From assembly GCA_024291935.2 (NCBI GenBank), contig CM044309.1, forward strand, positions 30,776,001 to 30,840,000: a stretch of DNA of 64,000 bases. Reading direction: 5' to 3'. Of this stretch, positions 55,595 to 64,000 are shown piece after piece (position 1 is the stretch's first letter; each line of letters starts with the position of its first letter). The notes beneath the pieces are model-generated. The model was not told the origin of the DNA. It ran no database searches and saw nothing but the letters and a program-made list of their open reading frames with translations. This DNA is from Okapia johnstoni. Its lineage: Eukaryota > Chordata > Mammalia > Artiodactyla > Giraffidae. The translations under genes and the position numbers were made by a program.

Positions 55595-56226
55595 TTGAAT
55601 TCTGACAAAAACATGAGAAAAAAAAAAAACTACTCTTGTCATCCAAATCCTTGGTGGGAGCAAAACTGAAGTTTTGAGACTTGTGAAAGAAGATGAAATG
55701 CATACAAAAAAAAATTTTTGAGGAAAAGATCTCCAGTGACATAGTGACCCCTGGATAGAATTCAGTGTAAGACTTCTAAGACACAAAGTGAGGCTGGAAA
55801 GAAGACAAGTGCCACAGGGAAGACATCAGTGTGTACGGCTGCAGAGTTTAGTGAACAATCTTTTCTATATAAGTGCCAATTTCAAAAATTAAAACTGATT
55901 TGCTTTATATGTTCTCATTCAAAATAAAAATAACTCATTTGAGGCTCATGTTAAAAAAATATATTCCTACATCAAAGATTATCTGTTTTACCGGGCAGAA
56001 AAATATAAGTGAGAATATTGGTCAACCTGTTTACTCATTCTTTGAGAAATAGGCCAAGAGCTCTGAAACCACAGAAAATTTGCTTATAATGGCAGTTTGC
56101 ATTTTTCTTTTCTAAATTCTCCATTATATTTTTAGGTTGACTTCATCTCCACAGATATAATAGCATGAGGCAACTACTGTTTCATGGGCCATTTTTGCTA
56201 GAAAAGATTCTGGGGAGACACATTAT
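55595..56226. other. Single-copy spacer
   Basis: AT-rich, with A-runs near 55620. No gene or repeat is recognised. Confidence 0.5.
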
Positions 56227-56998
56227 TTATTGAGGTAAAATTCATATAACATAAAATTAACCATTTTCAACTGTATGCTTTAATGGCATTTAGTCTATTC
56301 ACAATGTTGAACAACCATCTATTTTCAGAACCATTTCAACACCCTCAAAGAAGACTTCATACCCATCAACAGGCAGCCAGGTAGCCCCCAAGCAGCCTCC
56401 TTTCCCCAACCTCCAGGGCAAATACCAATCAGCTTTTTTTTTTTTTTAATTAAGACAATTAAACATTTTAGGTTCACAACAAAACTGAAAGAAAGGTACA
56501 GTGATTTCCGATACCCCCCTGCTCCTACTGGTGCTTAGCTTCCTTCATTACCAACATCCCCCACCAGAGCAGAACATTTCTTATAGCTGATGGACCTCCA
56601 TGGACACATTATAATCGCCCAAAGTCCCATAGTTTACAGGTCAGTCTTGGTGTTACACATTCAATGGATGCAGACAAAAATACAATGACATGGATCCACC
56701 ATCACGGTATCATACAGGTTATTTTCACTGCCCTAAACCCCGCTGTGCTCTGCCTATTTATCTCCCCCCACTTCTCCAGACCTTGGCCACCATGGACCTT
56801 TTTACTGTCTCCATAGTTTCACCTTTCCCAGAATGTCATATAGTTGGAATCACAGAGTATGTAACCTCTTCAGATTGACTTCTTTCACTTGGTAATACAC
56901 ATTCTCTATCTTTTCAGGGCTTGATAGCTCATTTCTTTTTACTGTTGAGTAACAGTCCATTGTCTGAATGTACCATGTTTATTTATACATTCACTGGG
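56227..56998 (-). mobile_element. Old L1 (L1M-type) 3' remnants
   Basis: 56227-56432 (TAAAATTCATATAACATAAA, AATTAACCATTTTCAACTG) and 56440-56998 (CATATAGTTGGAATCACAGAG, TTGACTTCTTTCACTTGG, GTAACAGTCCATTGTCTG) match reverse old-L1 3' sequences. They look like two overlapping pieces, separated by a T14 run at 56433-56447. Confidence 0.7.
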
Positions 56999-57357
56999 GA
57001 AGAATTTTAACTTCTCTATAGGTAGCTGACTCAGTAGCTTAAGAGGATTAAGTGAAACATTCCTTTGAAGGTCATTATCTGCCTCCTCCCATGCTCTTTC
57101 TTAGTCCATGATATTAATTCATTGGTTCATTAATGTATCCAGTTTTTTTTGATAAATACTTATTGTTTGTACTAGTTCCACAGAATTACATGGAGCTTAC
57201 AGTATAAAGGAGAAAGTGGTTGACCAACAGCTAGTTATATAATTAATTTTATTTAAATACTATTATGATACTGGCTGAAAAAGAAATATCAAGTGTTCTG
57301 AGAATGTAACACAAGATAAGTTCATCTAACCCAGGATGACTCAGAAAAGTCTTTCCT
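56999..57357. other. Spacer with part of an unnamed old repeat
   Basis: 57125-57340 (TGATAAATACTTATTGTTTG, CACAGAATTACATGGAGC) may belong to the same old family as 49950-50830. No gene is visible. Confidence 0.4.
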
Positions 57358-57975
57358 AAAAATGTACTGTTGCTGCAAATGGTATTATTTCATTCTGTTT
57401 AATGGATGAGTAATATTCCATTGTATATATGTACCACCTCTTCTTTATCCATTTCTCTGTCAATGGATATTTAGGTTGCTTCCTTGTCTTGGCTACTGTA
57501 AATAGTGCTGCAATGAACACTGGGGTACATGTATCCTTTTGGACCATATTCTTCTCTGGATATATGGATGGACCTAGAGACTGTCATACTGAGCGAAGTA
57601 AGTCGGACAGAAAAGGAGAAATATTGTATGATATCCCTTACATACAGAATCTAAAGAGAAATGATACAAATGAACTTATTTGAAAAACAAAAACAGACTC
57701 ACAATCTTAGAGAACTTACGGTTGCCAGGGAGGAAGGATGGGGGAAGGGATAGATAGGGAGTTTGGGATAGACATGTACACTCTGCTATATTTAAAATGG
57801 ATAACTGAGATGATCCTACTATAGAGCACAGGAAACTCTGCTTATGTGGCAGCCTGGATGGGAGGGGAGTGTGGGAGACAGCGGATACATGTATACATAT
57901 GGCTAAGTCCCTTTATCGTCCACGTGAAATTATCACAACATTGTTAATCAGCCATACTCCATTAAAAAAAAGTAC
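57358..57975 (+). mobile_element. L1 LINE 3' end with 5' inversion (twin priming)
   Basis: 57562-57965 is the L1 3' end in + orientation (ATGGATGGACCTAGAGACTG to CATACTCCATTAAAAAAAA). 57371-57558 is the adjoining upstream L1 segment but inverted, coding on the minus strand for the ORF2 C-terminal phrase IYTMEYYSSIKQNEI...PFAAT. The inverted end (reading GCAGCAAC) and the + part (ATGGATGG) are neighbours in L1. Flanks AAAATGTACTG and AAAAAGTACTT give an imperfect target-site duplication. Confidence 0.9.
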
Positions 57976-59137
57976 TTCTGTGGCTGGGAATGTGAGGTCT
58001 GAGAAGCTGGTAGGAAGAGAAGGAAAAGACAGATGGGCATCCTGGAGAAAGGTCTCAGAGGTGGAAAGGGACACAGGTGAATGTGGAAGCCAGGAAAGAC
58101 TGTCCAATGTATCCAAAATATGGAAAACAACTGGGAGCTTGATGCAGGAAAAACCTGGTTCTGGAGGCAAAGATCATAACTTATGACCTTGTGAGCTTTT
58201 GGCAGGAAATTTCCACTATGGGACTAAACGGAAGCCACCATGAGTTTCAGGTTAGGAGTAGGATGATCATCAGACAATCTTTCTCTGCTTCCTACAGCAT
58301 CTCCTACGCAATCAGGGCTTTGTTCTGCAGAGCATCGTAGTCCTGGTTAGAGGAGCACAGAAAGTGTTATCCGGCATTTGATAATGTCATTCAACTGTTG
58401 ATTTGGGGATTCTGCTGTTGTTCTTCTCTGAACACAGTTAAATATTTAAAGGTAATGCAGCGGACAGCTATTGACTCTGATCAGAGAAGACTAATTAGTT
58501 GATGGCTGCCAAGTGTTTTGTGAATGGAAAGTGAAATGGAAAATATTATTAAAATGACCCTGTGTGAGCAGTGCCAGGTGATGGAGCCTCAGGGCAAGCT
58601 TTTCTTCTGTGGTGTTTTCCCCACATCAGATCATTTAGTCCTGCCTGCTGCTATTGATAAGCACAGACCATTCTGGGGGAAGAGAACAACAGCATGAGTA
58701 AAGGTTTGTTTGCTTCACTTTAATTTCAGATAAATGTTGTCCCATGGAGGACAGTCAGGATGGGCACTCATACATAGTCATTAGACACCATGTAACTGAC
58801 CTGCCTCCCGAAGACAGCCACTTCCTGAACAGTATAGAGCAGGAGGGTCAGGAAAACCTCAAACCGCCACTATGTGAGCCAAGACAAGCGGCCTTAACAC
58901 ATTTTAGTTAATTGGCTATAGTTAATTAAGCCAAGCCTTAGATTCCTCAAAAAGGGAGATTCACTCACTCATCCATTCATTCATGAAAGTATGCATTCAA
59001 TAATTCAATAGCTATTCTCTGAAAGCCAGGTTCTACCTGGAGATACAAAGTTAAGCAAGACAGAGTTCTGGTCTTCAAGAGGAAAAGACACACAAACAGC
59101 AGGTTAAGTCACACTGAAGAAGTACTGTAGTTCTCAT
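57976..59137. other. Repeat-poor spacer, 1.16 kb
   Basis: 58190-58900 has no recognised repeat and includes AT-rich homeodomain-type core motifs (AGACTAATTAGTTGATGG near 58489). 58961-59137 looks like part of an old dispersed repeat (CATTCATTCATGAAAG start). No gene is visible. Confidence 0.5.
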
Positions 59138-59385
59138 AAGAGCACATGGGTATGTGTTATTTGTAGTGATGTGGATGAACCTAGAGTCTGTCATACAGAG
59201 TGAAGTAAGTCAGAAAGAGAAAAACAAATATCATATATTAGCTCATATATATGGAATCTAGAAAAATGTTACTGATGAGCCTCTTTGCAGGACAGGAGAC
59301 ATGCAGATGTAAAGAACAGATCTGTGGACACAATAGGGAAAGGAGAGGCTGGAATGAATTGAGGGAGTAGCACTGACATATATAC

Positions 59386-60109
59386 AGTCAGTTTGGTTCA
59401 CTCAGTCGTGTCTGACTCTTTGTGACCCCATGGACTGCAGCATGCCAGGCTTCCCTGTCCATCACCAACTCCTAGAGCTTGTTCAAATTCACGTCCATTG
59501 AGTCAGTGATGTCATCCAGCCATCTTATCCTCTGTCAGCCTTCAATCTTTCCCAGCATCAGGGGCTTTTCCAGTGAGTCAGTTCTTCACATCAGGTGGCC
59601 AAAGTATTGGAGCTTCAGCTTCAGCATCATTCATATTCCAATGAATATTCAGGACTGATTTCCTTTAGAATTGAATGGTTGGCTCTCCTTGCGGTCCAAG
59701 GTACTCTCAAGAGTCTTCTCCAACACCACAATTCAAAAGCATCAATTCCTCGGTGCTCAGCTTTCTTTATGGTCCAATTCTCACATCCACACATGACTAC
59801 TGGAAAAACCATAGCCTTGACTAGACAGACTTTTGTTGGCAAAGTATTATCTCTTCTTTTTAATATGCTGTCTAGGTTTGTCATAGCTTCCCTTAAAAGG
59901 AGCAAATGTCTTTTAATTTCATGGCTGCAGTCACCATCTACAGTGATTTTGAAGCCCAAGAAAATAAAGTCTGTCACTGTTTCCACTGTTTCCCCATCTA
60001 TTTGCCATGAAGTGATGGGACCGGATGCCATGATCTTAGTTTTTTGAATGTTGAGTTTTAAGCCAACTTTTTCACTCTCCTCTTTCACTTTCATCAAGAG
60101 GCCATTCAG
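59386..60109 (-). mobile_element. BovB LINE 3' part nested in L1
   Basis: Reverse 724-bp copy. The minus-strand frame 60118-59627 is open for 163 codons (KIMASGPITSWQIDGETVE... to RRLLRVPWTARRANHSILKE), covering the BovB C-terminal domain without a stop. The YADD catalytic motif is lost by truncation. Target-site duplication TATATAC / TATGTAC at 59379-59385 and 60110-60116. Confidence 0.94.
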
Positions 60110-60299
60110 TATGTACACTACTGTGTGTAAAATAGATAGCTAGTGGGAAGCTACTGTATAGCACGGGGAGCTCAACTTGGTGCTCTGTGATGACTTAGAA
60201 GGGTGGTGTGTCAGAAGTGGGGTAGGGAGGTTCAAGAGGGAGGGAGTGTACATATGGCTGATTCACATTGTTGTATAGCACAACATTGTTGCTGTACAG

Positions 60300-60573
60300 C
60301 TGCTGCTGCTGCTGCTGCTAAGTCGCGTCAGTTGTGTCCGACTCTGCGCGACCCCATAGACGGCAGCCCACCAGGCTCCGCCGTCCCTGGGATTCTCCAG
60401 GCAAGAACACTGGAGTGGGTTGCCATTTCCTTCTCAAGCGCACAAAAGTGAAAAGTGAAAGTGAAGTCGCTCAGTCGTGTCCGACTCTTAGCGACCCCAT
60501 GGACTGCAGCCTACCAGGCTCCTCCATCCATGGGAGTTTCCAGGCAAGAGTTCTGGAGTGGGTTGCCGTCGCA
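60300..60573 (-). mobile_element. BOV-A2 SINE, full dimer, nested in L1
   Basis: Reverse: a (CTG)6 tail, CTAAGTCGCGTCAGTTGTG, first monomer, GTGAAAAGTGAAAGTGAAG linker, second monomer to GGGTTGCCGTCGCACC. The L1 resumes immediately (ATAAAGCAATTATCC). Confidence 0.94.
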
Positions 60574-60816
60574 CCATAAAGCAATTATCCTCCAATATTT
60601 TTAAAAGAGCAAATAGAAAATACTAATACATTTTTAAAAATAACTTTCCATTCTGAATTAGGCTCACAGTAAGCTTAAAAAATAGTACAAGATAAGTGTG
60701 ATGTACTCTCATCCAGCTCCAGTCAACAGTAGTATCCTACATGAATACAGAATAATATCAAAGTGAGAACACTGACACTAGTCTATGGAATTTATTCAGA
60801 TTGCACTGATTTTTGC

Positions 60817-60935
60817 ATGCTTTCATATGTATATATGTATGTATGTATACATACATATGACTTCCCTGGTGGCTCAGATGGTAAAGCATCTGCCTACATC
60901 TGCCTATATGCTTTCATATGTATATGTATGTATAG
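60817..60935. repeat. TATG microsatellite with a 40-bp SINE head and flanking direct repeats
   Basis: ATGCTTTCATATGTATAT occurs at 60817-60834 and again at 60908-60925. Between them lie (TATG)n/(TACA)n and a Bov-tA head scrap in + orientation (60859-60898, ACTTCCCTGGTGGCTCAG...) followed by a doubled CATCTGCCTA. The SINE body is missing. Confidence 0.85.
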
Positions 60936-61611
60936 TTTTATGCAATTTTATAACACGTACATACTGTGTAACAATCACCACAATCAAGATGCAGAACTAC
61001 TCCATCACTACAAAAGAACTTTCTCATACTATCCTTTAGAATAATACATCTTTTTAAAAAAGTGTATGTGAAGTCAACTCCAAAGAAACACAGAAGAAAA
61101 ATACAAGTCTTGGCCTTCAAAAAATGCACAATCCAGCTGTTTGAAATGACTGGGCATTTATTAAACTGTTAATTAGTTATATCGGGACTAAAGTTGTTGC
61201 TTTTTAGTCTCAGATGAGGCCACTACAGGAAAGAGAGAGAGCCAGCATTTTAATGGACTACAAGTATGTACGCATACTGTATACTAGGCATCTTGTTAAA
61301 AGCCTTACCCTATTATAACCCATGTTTATCCAACATGAGTTGGATCTTCCATCTCTGGGTCCCTGCCCACTGTTGAACTCATGAATGGACTCAGCCTGTT
61401 CTCAGTGTGAAGCATTCTGTTCTCTAGACAATCAGATTTTTAGTGAAGGACATGGAAAAGTCAGTGAGAAGACACAGGAGAAGAATTCTTTAGCCAGAGG
61501 CTCAACAACTCAGTCTCACTCCTAAGTACCACCAAATTATAAATTCCTCGTGGGCAGGGACCACAATACAGACATTTCATACACTCAATGATCAATAAAC
61601 ACAGTGTATGT
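60936..61611. other. Spacer with old MIR/L2 traces
   Basis: 61243-61330 (CCAGCATTTTAATGGACTAC, ATACTAGGCATCTTG) may be a MIR. 61535-61605 (TCCTCGTGGGCAGGGACC, CTCAATGATCAATAAACAC) looks like an L2 3' end. No gene is visible. Confidence 0.45.
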
Positions 61612-61621
61612 CAACAAGGAG

Positions 61622-63515
61622 TGATGCCAAGATGGACTGGAATGGGTGAATTTAATTCAGGTGAATTATCTACTACTGTGGGCAAGCATCCCTTACAAGA
61701 AATGGAGTAGCCATCATAGTCAACAAAAGATCTGAAATGCAGTACTTGGGTACAGTCTCAAAAATAACAGAACGGCCTCTGTTCATTTCCAAGGCAAACC
61801 ATTCGGTATCACAGTAAACCAAGTCTATGCCCCAACCACTAATGCCGAAGAAGCTGAAGTTGAATGGTTCTATGATGACCTACAAGACCTTCTAGAACTA
61901 CACCAAAAAAAGATGTCCTTTTCATCATAGGGAAATGGAATGCAAAAGTAGGAAGTCAAGAGATACATGAAGTGACAGGCAAGTTTGGCACTGGGGGAAA
62001 AAATGAAGCAGGGCAAAGACTAACAGAGTTTTGCCTAGAGAATGCACTGGTCATAAGAAACACCCTCTTCCAACAACACTCTAGAGAAGACTCTACACGT
62101 GGACCACCAGATGGTCAATACCGAAATCAGATTTATTACATTCTTTGAAGCCAAAGATGGAAAAGCTCTATGCAGTCAACAAAAACAAGACCGGGAGCTG
62201 ACTGTGCTCAGAGCATGAACCCCTTATTGCCAAATTCACACTAGACCATTCATGTATGACCTAAATCAAATCCCTTACAATTACACAGTGGAAGTGACAA
62301 ATAGATTCAAGGGATCAGATCTGATAGAGTGCTTGAAGAACTATGCTTGGAGGTTCATAACACTGTACAGGAGGCAGTGATCAAAACCATCCCCAAGAAA
62401 AAGAAATGCAAAAAGACAAAACAGTTTTTTGAGGAGGCCTTACAAATAGCTGAGAAAAGAAGAGAAGCAAAAGGCAAAGGAGAAAAGGAAAGATATACAC
62501 GTTTGAATGTAGAGTTCAAAAAAATAGCAAGGAGAGATAAGAAAGCCTTCCTCCGTGATCAATGCAAAGAAATAGAGGAAAACAATAGATTAAGACTAGA
62601 GATCTTCTTCAAAAAAATTAGAGATACCAAGGGAACATTTTATACAAAGATGGGCTCAATAAAGGACAGAAATGGTATGGACCTAACAGAAGCAGAAGAT
62701 ATTAAGAAGAGGTGGCAAGAATACACAGAAAAACTATACAAAAAAGATCTTCATGACTCAGATAATGATGATGGTGTGATCACTGACCTAGAGCCAGACA
62801 TCCTGGAGTGTGAAATCAAGTGGGTCCTAGGAAGCATCACTATGAACAAAGCTAGTGGAGGTGATGGAATTTCAGTCGAGCTATTTCAAATCCTAAAAGA
62901 TGATGCTGTGAAAGTGCTGCACTCAATATGCCAGCAAATTTGGAAAACTCAGCAGTGGCCACAGGACTGGAAAAGGTCAGTTTTCATTCCAATCTCAAAG
63001 AAAGGCAATATCAAGAATGTTTAAACTACCTCACAACTGCACTTATTTAACATGCTAGCAAAGTAATGCTCAAAATTCTTCAAGCCAGGCTTCAATAGTA
63101 TGTGAACTGGGAACTTCCAGATGTTCAAGTTGTATTTAGAAAAGGCAGAGGAACCAGAGATCAAATTGCCAACATTCATTAGATCATAGAAAAAGCAAGA
63201 GAATTCCAGAAAAACATCTACTTCTGCTTCATTAATCATGTTCAAGCCTTTGACTGTGTGAACCACAACAAACTGTGGAAACTGCTTAAAGAGATAGGGA
63301 TACCACACCATCTCACCTGCCTCCTGCAAAACCTGTATGCAAGTCAAGAAGCAACAGTCAGAACCAAACATGGGAAAATAGACTGGTTCCAAATTGGGAA
63401 AGGAGTAGGTCAAGCTCCAGGAGATGGTGAAGGACAGGGAAGCCTGGCATGCTGCAGTCTATGTGGAGTCTCAATAAGTTGGACACGACTGAGTGATTGA
63501 ACAACTACAACGTGC
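61622..63515 (+). mobile_element. BovB LINE with endonuclease part, RT part and an internal deletion
   Basis: The only BovB here that reaches the endonuclease domain (from about 61622, TGATGCCAAGATGGACTGG, on to GGAAATGGAATGCAAAAGTA). It continues into the RT domain, then jumps at about 63416 from GGAAAGGAGTAGGTCAAG straight to the 3' end (CTCCAGGAGATGGTGAAGG). Roughly 0.9 kb, including the YADD region, is missing. A perfect 10-bp target-site duplication, CAACAAGGAG, lies at 61612-61621 and 63516-63525. Confidence 0.95.
62329..63024 (+). pseudogene. BovB ORF fragment (linker and early reverse-transcriptase motifs)
   Basis: The 231-codon open stretch starts in the linker after the endonuclease (a Lys-rich PKKKKCKKTKQFFEEAL segment). 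It passes EDIKKRWQEYTEKLYKKDLH and reaches the early RT block KASGGDGISVELFQILKDDA. It ends at a TAA created by a frame slip in GGCAATATCAAGAATGTTTAA. Upstream, the endonuclease region is broken by several frameshifts, for instance around 61900-61920. Homologous parts downstream (63100-63415) are out of frame. No function remains. Confidence 0.9.
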
Positions 63516-63525
63516 CAACAAGGAG

Positions 63526-64000
63526 ATACCCATCACTGCTTTCTCTTACCCTGTCAGTGATTCTCAGACAGAAATCTAGAGTCAACCTTGTATATGTAGC
63601 TAAATGTAGAGAGTCAAACAGAATGGGGTGATGCAGGAAGGAACTTTGCTATAAGTCTACCTTTTGCCAGGAACAGCAGAGTTCATTATATCACCTTTTT
63701 GGATTGTATACTAAGTCTTGAAGTATATATTCTTATTTTATTGATGAAGATACAGGTGGCTCAGAAAGGTCAAGTAAATTCCCAATGCATCTACTGAGTA
63801 GTTTAGTTCCATCGGAATCCACATCACAGGCAGCAAAGCCCTGTTCTTCCACAGGGAGGCAATTCCAGGAGAAGGACACTTCCTGCCCATAGCAAATTAT
63901 TGTCCAATGCCTGAAACTCTATACCTGGCACTCCATCCTTTTGGTTCACTCCATGAAAAGACATAGTGAGACTCCATGCATTTTGCCTTTGGCAGTCATT
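63526..64000. mobile_element. Spacer with MIR at the window end
   Basis: 63683-63855 is a MIR in + orientation (TTATTTTATTGATGAAGATAC, GGTGGCTCAGAAAGGTCAAG, GGCAGCAAAGCCCTGTTC). The flanking bases appear single-copy. Confidence 0.7.

Larger units (their letters stand above)
59148..60604 (+). mobile_element. L1 LINE 3' end interrupted by BovB and BOV-A2
   Basis: L1 segments: 59168-59385 (GATGAACCTAGAGTCTGTC), 60110-60299 (CTACTGTGTGTAAAATAGAT, CTGATTCACATTGTTG) and 60574-60604 (TAAAGCAATTATCCTCCAA). Possible target-site duplication AAGAGCA at 59138-59144 and 60605-60611. It is the outermost element of a three-part nest. Confidence 0.88.

Noticed and set aside
1..64000. CRISPR array, operon, phage, plasmid or toxin system
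   Set aside because: Repeats are dispersed retroposons, not regularly spaced; there are no prokaryotic genes or ribosome binding sites. The window is ordinary ruminant nuclear DNA.

Overview
This is nuclear DNA from a ruminant, most likely a bovid (cattle, sheep or goat; I cannot tell which). The evidence is the repeat content. I count about 25 Bov-tA SINEs, several BOV-A2 SINEs with (AGC)n tails, CHR-type SINEs, and eleven copies of the RTE-class LINE BovB. There are also ruminant L1 fragments and one endogenous-retrovirus-type LTR. No bacterial, viral or organellar gene organisation is present. Only one host protein-coding segment can be named.

Bases 1-3972 hold the 3' end of MED30 (Mediator subunit 30) on the + strand: the 3' part of its last intron, a terminal coding exon for the last 31 residues (3559-3654), and a 3'UTR of about 0.3 kb with an AATAAA signal at 3947. 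By established synteny (MED30 followed by EXT1 on human 8q24.11; cattle chromosome 14 equivalent), the remaining 60 kb should be the MED30-EXT1 intergenic interval. I see no further host gene in it.

The rest is a mosaic of repeats and repeat-poor DNA. 4-9 kb: SINEs, a BovB 3' end, MIR and MER5 relics and an L1 3' end. 11-22 kb: four BovB copies, including the 1.8 kb copy at 13717-15510 with a broken reverse transcriptase, plus SINEs. 22-28 kb: mostly single-copy with an AT/GT-rich compound microsatellite, two CHR SINEs and a (TG)n tract. 29-33 kb: a nest of two opposed L1 copies holding a BovB, a CHR SINE and a tiny L1. 33-41 kb: repeat-poor. 41.2-41.6 kb: a solo LTR. 42-52 kb: SINE-rich. 52-59 kb: two BovB ends, old L1 and a twin-primed L1. 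59-64 kb: an L1 interrupted by BovB and BOV-A2, then a 1.9 kb internally deleted BovB.

Many insertions still show matching target-site duplications, listed element by element, so boundaries and nesting order can be read directly. I found no CRISPR array, operon, non-SINE RNA gene or undescribed system. The observations most worth a second look are an antisense terminal-exon-like ORF in the MED30 intron, a cleanly twin-primed L1, a Bov-tA with a doubled head inside one target-site duplication, a truncated-SINE/truncated-L1 junction at 29067, and several repeat-poor islands that may be regulatory. Repeat family names come from memory of consensus sequences, not from a search.
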